A stretch of DNA of 64,000 nt from Kappaphycus alvarezii (GCA_002205965.3 NADL03000513.1:248001-312000); one strand, 5' to 3'. Shown: positions 33,001 through 43,594, counted from the stretch's first letter. The notes: generated by a model from the sequence alone, not told the origin. A program made the numbers and translations.

Positions 33001-33521
33001 TGTAAAAATTGACCAAATATTTTAATCTCTATCCTGGTGTCTACACTGATGATTAATTGTTGAGCAATATTTTTATTGAGGCCCACAATTAAAATTTATT
33101 GTGAATCATCAAGGAATAAGTTTATCTTTTTTATACTGGCACTATTTTATGCTGAATTCAGTGTGTAATATTTTTATGTCCTACAGTTGGGTTTTTATAT
33201 TATACAGGCTATAATTATTGCGTTTATGCTACCAACAAATTATTATCTGGATGAGTGCTTACCTGGAAAATACTACAATAGTTATGCTGAGCCTGAATCA
33301 TGTCTACCAGAATTATTTTACCCTGGTGTAAAGCATAAGTAGTTCTAGGTTGTTAGAAATATTTTTTACATCCTCGGGCCATCGAAATATTCCCCTCGAT
33401 CAGATATCATTAAATTTGGTTTTCTATTCATTATTCATTCTAAGTCCAATAGTGGCATTTATTTATTTATTCAAGTTGGAACTATTTATTTTTCGGATCT
33501 ACCTATCCCAATTATTTTGCA
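33001..33521 (+). repeat. 3' LTR of the copia element
   Basis: Begins TGTAAAAATTGACC and ends ATTATTTTGCA. The following bases are AGGGC, while the 5' LTR is preceded by AGGAT, so there is no clean 5-bp target-site duplication. Confidence 0.9.
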
Positions 33522-34155
33522 AGGGCAGCCTGGTCGAGGTGCAGAAGGGAGGTCCGGATGAGGAATCCCTCGCGAATGTTGGCGAGGATCCGAGGCGGAG
33601 TAGATAGACAGAGCGATAGAGAAATTTCGTACCTCTGGCGGAGATAGGAATGGTGAGGGTGATGCGTACCCGGAAAAATCTTTAGGGAGGAAATACGTCA
33701 TTGAAAAACGGTGGGGAGCCCAAGGCGTCCCGTACGCATGCGGTCCGCGCCATGGGCTATGCCTGTCGCGGGGAGGCATCTTAGGAGGGAAGAGGGGGAA
33801 GGGTGGGAAAGGGACTAAATGATCGTAAACTTCAGATACTGGTACACGTGATACACCTGCACACGTGGAATGCACCAATCATTTTTGAGCTGTGCCCGTG
33901 CTGTAGAACGATAGCTGCCAAACTGGTGCACAGAGCAACCAACAAGGGGAGAACGAGAGAGAAGGATAAGATACACGTAAAATTAGAGGAGGGTATCGAT
34001 GATCAAGGAAAATCTCATCTTTGTACACACGAGTTGGTACAATCTGGCAAAGCATAGTTGACTTCGGATCAATCCAAAGGTTGCTAGAACCGGTTTGATA
34101 AATCTGAAGATCACTTTCACGTGAATTGCCTAACTCCATCATATTAACTCCATGT
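33522..34155. other. Unrecognised GC-rich segment after the copia element
   Basis: Not the continuation of block copy II. Purine-rich plus strand; the 130-codon minus-strand ORF at 33,486-33,878 is proline-rich, runs into the LTR and is not believed. No domain, repeat or RNA was identified. Confidence 0.4.
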
Positions 34156-34159
34156 TTTC

Positions 34160-34979
34160 TGTTTGGATTCCCCCGCTAGAAGTATCAGACGATGAATTAA
34201 GCTACCCGTAGCCCCCCGTTTCTTGATCACATTATCCTAAATCGCATTTTCCGTCCTTGTCGCCATACTAGCTTCCCGGACCCTCACAGCCCAGTAGCTT
34301 ATTCCTAATTTCTCCGTATCCCCAAAACCTATCTCTCATTAACCGAGAAGAATAGCTCCCCTTTCTTTCCGCATCACTCTTCCCTCCTTTCTTGCGGCCC
34401 AGTTTACCTCCTTTCCTTCCCTGACTCGCCAATTAGCTCCCCTTTTTGCACTTATGTTCTAAATGAATTCATTCCGTGCCCCAGTTCTCTCCCCGGTCTC
34501 TCCAGGCGCCTTGATGTCCAGGCAAACTGCATGGTCGGTTTGTCAGGGCTCCAGGACAGGGTGTCGGACGGCCTTGGAGAGGTCCTCGACAAACAACTGT
34601 GTTTGCGAGTCCTGCCGCCAACGGCGGGTGGGTCCGTAGCCACATCACAGCGCGTGGTCACCGTGTTGATTCATGAGTGCCGTGCACCCCCCTGTGGCAT
34701 TTCGAAGCTGAAGGTAACAGTGGTACCCGGCAATTGACCTGCAACCACGTCTTGTAATTGCGGTCCGACATATAGGTGCACAGACCTGGAGCCGATTGGC
34801 ATGGAAGCCATTCCTTTCAACCATTCACTGACAACGAAGCTCGGAATGCCACGGTCCTGTCATCCCCCAATGGTATATCGTAAAAGGCCTTTTCCATATC
34901 TCTGTTTAGATTATTTTCTCCGTCTAGGTTCCCTCGATAGAAGTGACAGACGACGAAGTAAACGACCCCATCACCCCCC
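34160..34979 (+). repeat. Segment bracketed by two direct copies of the dispersed 65-bp motif
   Basis: Motif copies lie at 34,160-34,218 and 34,924-34,979, both on the plus strand and more diverged than those in the blocks (GCTAGAAGTATCAGACGATG and GATAGAAGTGACAGACGACG). The interior is GC-rich and its short frames on both strands match nothing I know. Confidence 0.45.
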
Positions 34980-36021
34980 TTTTCCTCAATTGACCCGAGG
35001 TAAGAGCTATGGGACCTCTGTTCCACCTCTCTCAGAATCGCACTGTAGTTATCGAGGTTCATGGTAGTTTGAAGGTCAATGGTTAAAATTGCATAGTTTG
35101 TTCATTCGCCATGCTCTTCATAAAGTCGACGTATTGCGTGGTCAGTGTGGAGTCTGGTAACTTGATAGAATCGGAAGGGTTTACGTTTTAGCGAAACTTT
35201 ATTTCTTTTAATGCAACGACTGTTTTTGATAAATGGAACGTTTATCCCAGAGAGAAACTAAGCGCGCTGTTGGTATGACTCAGGTATTTTAGAGGATCAG
35301 AATTGATAAACACAATCCCTTAATTCTGATCCTCGGTGTCTGTCCTCTGTCTCTAAAATTCACTATTTTTGTCTCCCCTCCAATCGGCCAAGTAATCTTC
35401 TGCTCGGGGGAGTTATGATTGGAGTTTTCGCGACGAAACTTCTCGAGTTACTATCTTTCAGTCCAAGGGCCCTGTCCTGCTGCTGCTTTGGTAATACCCC
35501 CCTCCGGATTCTATCCTTTAAGTGAGGCTTGATGCTCGATCCTAAGCAATTGCGGGCATAACCTTCTCAGGATACGGCACTCCCGTTCTTGTATATGACA
35601 GTCAAACCTTGGCCACCCGTTATTTTCCCAGAAGATGAAGTCGTTGACTGGAGTTGATACGCTATGATTAATCCCTGGAAATCTATTTTTCGGCACTGGG
35701 CGGTATCCCCGAGGATCAGGTAAAATAAAATGTTGTAACCTGCTTGTGATCGGACAAAAGGGAAAATCTAATAGATATTTTGACTTTCTGTCACATTGGG
35801 AGAACTCGCAGCAGTTCTGACATAGATCTGATATAATCGGTTTGATTTCTCCGTCCGGTCTCAGAAATGCCGTAAGTGGCGCAGTTTCTGGTTTACTGCA
35901 AGTGGTGTGATGGTTTAGAGCCTTGCCAAAACGTTACTATTGCTGGGTTATAGTAAAAGTACAGTTCAGTGGGCTTTACAGCCCACTAAAACATGGCTGA
36001 GAGCCAGCTCAGCAAGCCCGC
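34980..36021. other. Unassigned region with one strong hairpin
   Basis: No coding frame is supported. It contains the perfect hairpin at 35,292-35,334 and the phrase 'agtgggctttacagcccact' near 35,969-35,988, a short palindrome. Confidence 0.4.
35292..35334. repeat. Perfect 13-bp hairpin
   Basis: GAGGATCAGAATT (35,292-35,304) pairs completely with AATTCTGATCCTC (35,322-35,334) across a 17-nt loop. It is not followed by a T-run. The context is unassigned sequence; it could be a palindromic transposon end or a structured RNA. Confidence 0.75.
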
Positions 36022-36348
36022 ATGCAGCATACGGGAATGAAAGCGGGAATTTCAGGAATTAAAAAATATAGAAACTTCCGGGTCAAAGATAAGATTTTCA
36101 GTAATGAGAGCTTGACGTTATTGGGGATACAGGAACTGGGTAAAAAGTTCTCTTTCTACTGTAAAATCCATTCTGGGCTACAGATTCCAATCAAACTCCT
36201 CAAGCTTACCCTAGGCTCTGTCCAAGATCTATCTGCCAATCAAAACAAATCACGCACTATTGTACATAACTTGGTAACAAGTACAAATATGACAGTAGCA
36301 ATTGCCGAAATTGTACTTCAAGTTGAAAGCGACCCAAGCACAAACTAA
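36022..36348 (+). CDS. Unrecognised 108-codon ORF
   Basis: The open frame begins MQHTGMKAGISGIKKYRNFR and is basic, then includes LGKKFSFYCKIHSGLQIPI and NMTVAIAEIVLQVE. No signal peptide, membrane segment or known domain. No second copy of it is seen in the window, so there is no conservation test. It may be chance. Confidence 0.15.
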   Translation: MQHTGMKAGISGIKKYRNFRVKDKIFSNESLTLLGIQELGKKFSFYCKIHSGLQIPIKLLKLTLGSVQDLSANQNKSRTIVHNLVTSTNMTVAIAEIVLQVESDPSTN

Positions 36349-36884
36349 ATCGCCCACTAGAGCAGACTCGATATCACGGACGTCCATCTTTATTCCATCG
36401 ACCGAGTCCATCAACGAATTTCAGCTTCCGTTACCCAGTTCATTACTTCTCTAAGTTCTCCATGAAAATTCTTCAACTTTCAAAATTCTTTTTCCTACAG
36501 TGCTCTTCGCGTCAAGACTAAGTAATCTCACAATTTCACCACGCAATGAAAGTCTGGGTCAAACCCAGTAAAATATCGCATTCTGGAAGTCGAGAACCTT
36601 ATGACTTCCGTCTCTGACGGGGTATTCTCTGTTACCATCTCACCGAAGTTTCAGCCAACATGGAAAATACTTCATATATGTCTCCAAAGTATATTCTTCT
36701 AACAATTCTCTCGAACTCCGTTTCTAACTCGCCCATTGATAGGGGTGAACTGTCGGAAGAAGAGATAATCAGAAGCAATTACCCCAAAGAGAAAGTGTTG
36801 CAAGGGACAAAAGTTCTACCGTGGTATAGTTGAGGGAACAAAAAGGGTTAGTAGGGACGACAGTTTAGAGGGCTAAAAGCAAGT
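36349..36884. other. Unassigned region
   Basis: No gene, repeat or structure recognised. Confidence 0.4.
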
Positions 36885-37165
36885 ACAGGAGGGGTAGGGT
36901 CTACCTCTGCTCCTTTGTAACCAGCGTAAGAAAAATGGTTCTTGGGTCTGAACTTGACTCTCAACTTCCTATTACTCGGGAATTGACTTGAAGTTGTCGG
37001 CCAACTGGATTGATCTCCATGAGAGAGAGCAGTTTAATCAGCATATTTATACTTTTTTTCTAATCTTAAAGTCTTAAGCAAACATAATAAGAACCATAAA
37101 ATGCATTAACGCGAATCTTGTGGGCGAGAGAGACTAGTAGAAGATATTTACTCAAGGTAAATATC
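36885..37165 (+). repeat. R-family repeat, copy R3 (fragment)
   Basis: Matches 21,720-22,020 in the same orientation (for example 'gggaattgacttgaagttgtcggccaactgg' region, 'cttgtgggcgagagagactag'). Diverged and truncated at both sides; none of the R ORF remains. Confidence 0.55.
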
Positions 37166-37514
37166 AAGATGCCATTCCTATGCCGGCCACCCATCGGCTA
37201 GGGGTGGGAATTAATGTGGTCATCATATAGACCTTTCAGATTCACTCTTAGTTTGACCCAGAATCTGGACATGTACTGACATCTATTAACGAAAGCGTGT
37301 CTTCAAATAAATAAAACCAATCCATGAATTTCCAACACTCGTCCATATAAAAAATATCATGCAAATTCAGAGACTGTAAAATATCTTGCAGTTTCCGCTA
37401 CTGTGTTCGAAATTTTCCCTCTTCTAGATTTCTCTCGCGTGCAATTTTAGTGCAAATCATCTCTACGACGTGATGACGAGCAGCTCTTGCGAGGTCTTTT
37501 GCGAAGAACTGTTA

Positions 37515-37835
37515 CTTGGCGATCATATCAGTTGATCCTGTGGGCTCCATGCAATCAGTTCATGAGATGATCGCCATGTACATCGATTGTTTCCGGGCAA
37601 TTACTTCTCGGGCATGGCGTGCCAGGGAGAGAAAGTGGGACTTGGCAGTAGTATTGAAGTCGCACCGAGAATGCTTGAGGTTCAACGCTTGTATGGAGTC
37701 AGGGACATGGGAACAATACACCCATTCCTTAGCTCTCGGGAGGGCCATAAATGTGCGAAGCGCCTGCCTCCTGGAATCACCAAGATGAATTCGTTCTTGC
37801 AATCCCACATGCATTGCGTCCGTCAAAGTCTTTTT
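37515..37835 (-). pseudogene. RT family L, C-terminal fragment (copy L-E)
   Basis: The minus strand reads MTDAMHVGLQERIHLGDSRR then ALPRAKEWVYCSHVPDSIQA. It matches L-B at about 59,490-59,640 (LSDAIHGRVQEEIDVGDNRR...WVYC) and L-C near 53,400-53,540. The match covers only the segment after the RT core. It ends exactly at a copy of the dispersed motif (37,836-37,904). Confidence 0.6.
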
Positions 37836-37904
37836 GGGGGAATGATGGGGTAGTTTACTTCGTCGTTTAACACTTCTAGCGGGTGGAATCTAAACGGAGT
37901 TTGG
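37836..37904 (-). repeat. Dispersed 65-bp motif, copy 7
   Basis: Starts GGGGGAATGATGGGGTAGTT and ends GGAGTTTGG. Separates the L-E fragment from 37,905-38,040, which leads into block copy III. See the motif finding for the other copies. Confidence 0.7.
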
Positions 37905-38040
37905 ACAGAAAGAAGGGAGAAAACGGAAACGGGTCTGCGCTTCCGTGACCCTGTGACTACATACAGTTAAGCAGTAGCTGGAACGCCACTTGCCTATCCT
38001 CACGGTCAGGAAAGGTCTCGAGGGTGGAAAGGGTGGGTAA

Positions 38041-38150
38041 GGTTGTTAATACAGAAGCCCTGGCGTGTCCGGGAACAAAGTTCCAATTTCTAGCGGATAC
38101 TATGCGTGAGGTGTTGCGGTTCAGAGTGACATAAGCGGCCCGAGTTGCGT
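38041..38150 (+). pseudogene. Gene D, third coding segment (copy III)
   Basis: Reads EALACPGTKFQFLADTMREV then LRF before an in-frame TAA. Unlike copies I and II it keeps the frame through MREVLRF, showing what the ancestral frame was. The upstream exons of gene D are missing from this copy, so it cannot be a gene. Confidence 0.45.
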
Positions 38151-38639
38151 CCAGACCAGTGAAAAAATGGAAATCTTATTATCATAACGTTTCAATCTTC
38201 GATGGTTTATTCGGATTGAAATGATAATATTCAGAGGTAACGCTCCCTTCACCGAAGCAAAAGTGCCCTGCTCTACTGCTTACAAGATGCCAATTCTGTA
38301 CCGCGTATCCAAGCATCCAAGCGAAGAATTTAAGTGAAGAATCGTGTATAGGAAACATGTCGCTTTTTACACAGGCTCCAAATTTTCAAGATGCAGTTCA
38401 AACAGAGGATACATGTACCAATTCTTCCCTACTGCCAGTACCCGCATAATAGGACATTGGTTTTGATGTCATTCTAGTTATCCTCAATTGCCTAAGACTA
38501 ACTCGACACGCAAGGCCCTCCTGCATCATCCCGACTCTAATTGGGTCAGTCCAGTACCGAAGAAGCGACGCCATCGTTCACTGCAGACTTGTCTCGAGTT
38601 CGGAAAGTTTAAAGTCCTCTTTGAAAAACAACGGCGTTC

Positions 38640-38759
38640 TTATAGTGCAGGTGAGCCATTGATGATTGCGAGGAGCTCATTGAACTGCGCCTGAAGATCA
38701 GCACCTGCGGCAGCGGAGACAAGGATAGCGGCGGCAATGAAAAAAGTAGTGGTGTTCAT
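38640..38759 (-). CDS. Gene C: secreted microprotein (copy III)
   Basis: The same 39 residues again. Relative to copy I there are four base changes (ACC to ACT, TTC to TTT, GTT to GTC, CCA to CCT), every one silent. The TATA box is at 38,872-38,879. The surrounding DNA has diverged with indels, so retention of the exact protein in this older copy is the strongest sign of constraint. Confidence 0.78.
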   Translation of the reverse strand: MNTTTFFIAAAILVSAAAGADLQAQFNELLAIINGSPAL

Positions 38760-38887
38760 TTTATCTTCAGGTTTTTGCAGGACGAGAGTGGCAGTTGGGA
38801 GTGTTCGGCAATCACGTGAGTCGGAAAGGGTAGTAGCTTTTTGAAATAGTTATTTACCCTGCAAATGCACCCTTTTATAGCAGTGCG

Positions 38888-39250
38888 ATGTGCAGGAATT
38901 TTCCTGTCGTCCTACTTGAGAACATTTCGTTTCAATTTGAATATGGAAACTTGTGGGGGCCACGGATGAATTTATTTGCGTTCCAAACCATCTCATCATG
39001 CGAGCTTAGTTTCGCGTCTAAGTTTTGGGACGAACAGAATTTAGCAACAGGTCCGTTATTGGCACTACTTATTGGTCCACATGCAACGGCTTTCAGAGAT
39101 ACCAAGCATACGTAAGCATTCATACAGAGCGGCAATAGGGACAAGGAAGTTTTCTGCACGAAAGTGGCATACCCCCTTCGCATGAGTCTTTAGACTTCCA
39201 ACAAATACGGTACCCAGCACCTGTAAATAGACTCTGAACACTCCTTCCAC
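38888..39250 (+). pseudogene. Gene B region (frameshifted copy III)
   Basis: Almost identical to 27,364-27,590 for the first 70 codons, then a one-base deletion ('accaagcatacg' against 'accaaagcatacg') ends the frame at 39,115. Further downstream similarity continues with more indels. Confidence 0.3.
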
Positions 39251-39467
39251 TTGGAGTTGTGAAGGATGATTAGTTACTGCACTTCTGGTTTACTACCATG
39301 GAACAGTTTGACGGGGTATCAGCCATATTATCAGTTACTGTAAACGAACTTCCCGTGCACCTTTCTTTTTGGTGATGGGTGGCTCGCCACAAGGCCAGGA
39401 ATCCTTCAGGGCAAAGGATACGACCCAACTGCCTAGGATATCGTAGCGAATAGAATTGAGGGTTCCA

Positions 39468-39701
39468 TTACGAGATATTGCGCAATACCGCCAGATATAT
39501 CGATTTTGACAAATTAGTGCAAGGATAATACATATATAGGGGATATTTCAATGCTACACCTTTAACTGTGAAATTGGGGGTTAATTTACTGTGGTAGATA
39601 TGTGGGTTGGTACCCAGTAAATTTGTACCTGAGCGTAGATACCGTATATTGGCCAAGCCATTTGCGAAACCGTACAATGCACCAATAACTGTAGACGGCA
39701 C
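39468..39701 (-). CDS. Unrecognised 77-codon ORF within block III
   Basis: Minus-strand frame MPSTVIGALYGFANGLANIR and onward. Most of it lies in about 200 bp of copy III that copy I lacks (copy I jumps from gene A to the 'attatcc' site), so it cannot be tested by comparison. Low confidence. Confidence 0.15.
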   Translation of the reverse strand: MPSTVIGALYGFANGLANIRYLRSGTNLLGTNPHIYHSKLTPNFTVKGVALKYPLYMYYPCTNLSKSIYLAVLRNIS

Positions 39702-39770
39702 TACAATCTACCAGAAGGTGGAAGGGAACCTTTAACTTAACAGGAATGTGGTTTTATGGGGCAAGGCCTT

Positions 39771-40337
39771 TTAACTTCTGTCAATCGATAGCAATCGCAG
39801 TTCGTTGCGGAACCAATAAGCCGAGAACCACGATGATTCGATCATGTTCGGCAGCCGCACTGGTCCGTTTCCTGTAAGCATTGTATTCGGAAACAAGATG
39901 CAGATCGGCCCCAGTCCTGAGACCAACGGAATCGCAGGTATCGATACCCATTTGGAAGAAATCCGTACTGAGCTCATCGAGTAGAGCATGGTGGCGGCCT
40001 TCTTGGCGGCATCAGCTTTGGAAAGAAGGGTGGTGGGATCGTAGACGTCTGAGTGGTTGTAAGGTTGGGAATGAGGGCCATTGACGGTTACGTCATGGCC
40101 TTGTGGGCATGGATCGAAATAGGGGCCATGGTTAGTGAGGTCTAGGCGGCGACGGACAGAAGAAGAAAGATGAGCGTCCTGTGGAAATTTCCGTTTCCTA
40201 AGGAACCGTAGAGCGATCGAGAGGGTGTTGAGCTCGGAGAAATGGTGACCGAGAACCGTGCTCTGGCGGCGGACAGAGCCGTTAGCACAGAGGCAGACGT
40301 TGGCATGATGGCCTAGGATGTAAAGGATGCAGTACTG
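39771..40337 (-). pseudogene. Gene A, unknown protein fragment (copy III)
   Basis: A fully open frame of 188 codons plus stop, without an initiating ATG at its left end, starting right after CCTAG as in copy I. It reads YCILYILGHHANVCLCANGS early, RRLDLTNHGPYFDPCPQGHD in the middle, then DVYDPTTLLSKADAAKKAA. After that the better conserved frame is one base away (LLDELSTDFFQMGIDTCDSV, GADLHLVSEYNAYRKRTSAA, RIIVVLGLLVPQRTAIAI). I do not recognise the family. It is most likely an exon or a truncated gene carried by the block. Confidence 0.5.
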
Positions 40338-40999
40338 CTAGGCCCAAAATCGTATGTAACTGGTACATACGTCGGTTGAGTATACAGTATTAGTACGAAG
40401 TGTAGATAACTGTCCGTGCCATACCTGCTGGACATCCAGCGGCCTCCCTATTATGTAAAAATCCTCTGACACCGACCCTAGGACAGGTACGCCGTCAGTG
40501 ATGGTGTGAAATCATTCGTGCCCCGAGCTTTACAACTTTGGGTCCAAGTTGTAACATGGGAAAATGTTTTAGTACTTTACTCTCAGAATATATATTCGAT
40601 CCATCCTAAAGATTTCCAAACAATCACAGTCGACTCAAACAGGTGTATCGACACAGCGAGGTGAGGGAGTAACTACGCTCCCTAAAAGGCCACCTAATTT
40701 AAACAGTAAAGTTGAAGAATCTCGCAAATAGTGACCGCATCAGGCCACAGACAATTTAAGTTGTGTTGGTCATAATTTGGGCAAAGTCAGTAATCTTTTC
40801 ATGTTGATACCTGGCTAATGCGGGCACACGTTCCAAAGTAAAGCAGTCGTTATTCGCTAAATAATATGTATGGGAACTGACGTCTTTTCCAGTTAGTTTT
40901 CATATATACAAAGAACTTGTTTCATTTTGGAAGATATTACTTCCTAGAGATCAAATTTTGCCTCAATACAAGAATACTCGTTTACCGGGATCGCGTTTG

Positions 41000-43590
41000 T
41001 AGAGACTGTTTGTTGGACCCGGAGGGTCATTCCGGACTATAGCAACGAAGACAGTCGGCTGGCTGTCTGGTTTGGAGGTATCGTCCTTCGCAACCCAATC
41101 AGAGAGGGAAAGCAGTAATTAATCGCGACAAGTGAACGAGGAACACCGACTGCCATTTCAAGGCCAATTCAATGGTGACCCAGGATCTGCCAGAGCACAT
41201 ACCACTCGATGGGCACAGGGCCCAGTTGGTGTCTGCCCGCCCGATGTCTGGGACAGCGTCCGAGTCAACCTTACCAGGTGTCGGCTATTGCCCGCTGTCT
41301 ACCCAGGAAAAACCTCGAATCAAAACTGTCACATAGTTGTAAGCACACCTCCACAGCTCCCATTTGCGGGGCTCTAAGCTAGGACCACCTAAGCGTCACG
41401 AGCTTGCAAAACTTTCAGAGTAGCTATCCAACTTAGGGTATTGGTACTGTGGGTGTCACGACCAGTACATCGGGTCAAGGGTATCCCGCCCTACCGCGGA
41501 CGGCTTGTATGTGTTCTCCTAATCCCACTGTCCAAAATGCCGCGTACATACAGCGCCCAAGCATTATGTTCCTCTATGTGATACACAACTGCGCAGACCC
41601 ATTACAGTTCCCACCCCGGTCTTAGTTGCCGACGATCCGCCCCCCCCCCGGAGCAGGTCGATAACCTCCCAGATGGCGCTCAGCCGGACATTTCAGACAC
41701 TCCCCTGGAACCGATCCCCCAGTCACTGCCCAACACGGGGAAAATATTTAGTTCACACATGCCTATCATGGCACATATTCCTGTGAAGTTCCGTAGCTGC
41801 TTGGCGAAGACTTATGCAAAGGCCATGAATGACGCTGCAAAAGCCTGCGAAGATGGTCACCCGAGCGCTACCAAAGAGTTTCTTAAACTATTCCTGTTTC
41901 CGGTGGTCATGCTAGCGAACCTATCCTACACCAGCTCTTGTACCGAGACACGCTGGAAATAACTCGCCGACCGGATGAAGGACAGGTTAGAGCTTTGGAA
42001 CACTGGGCAATTTAAGGCTCTTTGGGATCAGACCCTCCAACAGGTGGCACGCCGTAGCACAGAATCTACGCAGCAAGGGCTTAATGTCCGGTGAGCAACG
42101 AAATTGGCCCAGGAGGGGGCATACGGTTAGGCCGCGCAGGCATTAAGTTCTCTGGGGTCCTCCCACCAACGCCAGGCGTAGTTGATGCGCTCTTCGGAAA
42201 ACACACACAACTGCCTGCCGAAACCGAAAAACGAGGACCAATTGCGCTGGAGTCCGTACCCCCAATTCGAGATTTCAGTGAAGAAGCGATCCTGGCGGCT
42301 ATCAGAGGTTTTAAACCGGGCTCTTCTGGGGGGGTTCTAGTCTTCGGCCCAACCAACTCGTAGAACTGATAAGGTCTCCGTCTTCATCCGGACACTCCGG
42401 ATTGTTAGCAGCCCTCACGAGAGTCGTGAATGTTTTAGCAGCCAGAAGAGCTGCAGCCGCCCTAGCTCCGTGGATAGCGGGAGCACCTCTCACACACCTA
42501 GCGAAGAAGGACCTGACACCGAGACCAATCGCTGTGAGTGCAACGCTTCGCACGCTGGCCGGCAGCTGCCTCATGAAAAGACCACTGCGAAAGCAGTCAG
42601 TTACCTGCAAACGCTGCAGGTGGGATCCCTACTTGATGTGGAACGGAGAAAGTAGTACAGTGGAAAAAAAGGGGTGCCTTTATTGAGATGCTTGGATTGG
42701 CTAGGACCCATTCGGAGTTGCAAATCCGCATGTCATATTAAATACATGACGTTGTACACAGCGTTCGACGAGTGGTCCACAAGTTCGGACACAATCCCGA
42801 CTTTGGGATGCTTACCGTGGATTTTGAGAATGCTTTCTGATGATGAAACGGTCACTGGCACTTCTTGCCACCTTAGATTAAGGCCAAATGTTGTGATAAC
42901 AGTTAATAGACGAGCCGGTGATGTCTTCGCTGTTCAGTACACTCATGTAGATCGACACGTGTAGGCGGTGGCAGTCATTTGGAATGCCATGCGCGATGTG
43001 ATACGTGTATGTGACGGAAAACGAATGGGTGATAAGTGTAAGCTACAGGTCTACCTTTTGTATGACACGTGATGGAAACTGACACATGCACTTCACATGT
43101 GTGCAACTGGCACTACCACAGTTCACGTCCGCCGGCGTTGGTTGACCTTGATGCTCAAAACAGAAAAGATTAGAAGAAAAGGCACGAATGGGGACTGAGG
43201 TTCGAACACAATAAACCAAAAGGGAGATCGATCATTGATTCATCTGTTCAAACTACCTTTGTCAACTATACTTTCACCTATGCAGCCGAGCATTCTTGGA
43301 TGCCACGGGGAATCTCTTCCCGAGCTTTTGCCGTAGGTCGCATACTGTTACGCGCACGAACCTGCATATCTGTGGTGGGTTCTCACACTATTCGTAGTGT
43401 GCGAGGCACACAACAGGGCGAAAACCTCGGCGGACTCCTGTTCGACCTGGTACAGTGCTGCATCCCATCGTACTCAAAACTCAGCAGCTCCTAGCCTCTG
43501 GGGACGAAGAAGATGGGAACGTGGGAAATCCATTGCTCCAACTGTGGTACCATGAATATGGATACATCATCGGACGCCACGACCACCTCC
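41000..43590 (+). pseudogene. RT family L, copy L-A (non-LTR-type reverse transcriptase)
   Basis: N-terminal conserved region at 41,760-42,080: VKFRSCLAKTYAKAMNDAAK, LFLFPVVMLANLS. RT domain from about 42,290: AAIRGFKPGSSGG, then APLTHLAKKDLTPRPIAV and LAGSCLMK, KFGHNPDFGMLTVDFENAF (motif A, about 42,765-42,830), GTQQGENLGGLLFDLV (about 43,411-43,458), and LWYHEYGYIIGRHDH (motif C, about 43,540-43,585), where family members have HDDG. It has many stops and frameshifts, plus unrelated inserts at about 42,655-42,755 and 42,835-43,270. It ends where Harbinger sequence begins. Same family as L-B to L-E; the exact non-LTR clade is unknown to me. Confidence 0.75.
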
Positions 43591-43594
43591 TCTG

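Larger units (their letters stand above)
28003..33521 (+). mobile_element. Ty1/copia retrotransposon with both LTRs (CoDi/GalEa-like)
   Basis: Two direct LTRs (547 and 521 bp) with TG...CA ends flank a 4.45-kb interior. A primer-binding site follows the 5' LTR and a purine tract precedes the 3' LTR. Domain order is Gag, zinc knuckle, integrase, reverse transcriptase, RNase H, which is the Ty1/copia order. The interior is broken by several stops and frameshifts and the LTRs differ by substitutions and indels, so the insertion is old and inactive. Gag and RNase H sequences resemble the CoDi/GalEa-type copia lineages reported from algae and marine animals, as far as I recall them. The 3' flank does not continue the block sequence. 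Confidence 0.9.
38041..40975 (-). repeat. Duplicated gene block, copy III
   Basis: Reverse complement of 9,240-12,000 of copy I, more diverged than copy II. It includes gene D segment 3, gene C, the gene B region and gene A, and at its right end (40,741-40,975) the first 235 bp of the AT-rich arm. The arm therefore belongs to the duplicated unit. It stops at 40,975, joining L-family sequence. Confidence 0.8.

Noticed and set aside
28003-33521. Copia element as an active retrotransposon
   Set aside because: Gag has two in-frame stops, pol has several frameshifts, RT's DVK is NVK, the LTRs have diverged and there is no target duplication.
33486-33878. 130-codon proline-rich minus-strand ORF
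   Set aside because: Extends into the copia 3' LTR and has biased composition from a purine-rich strand; no family resemblance and no second copy.
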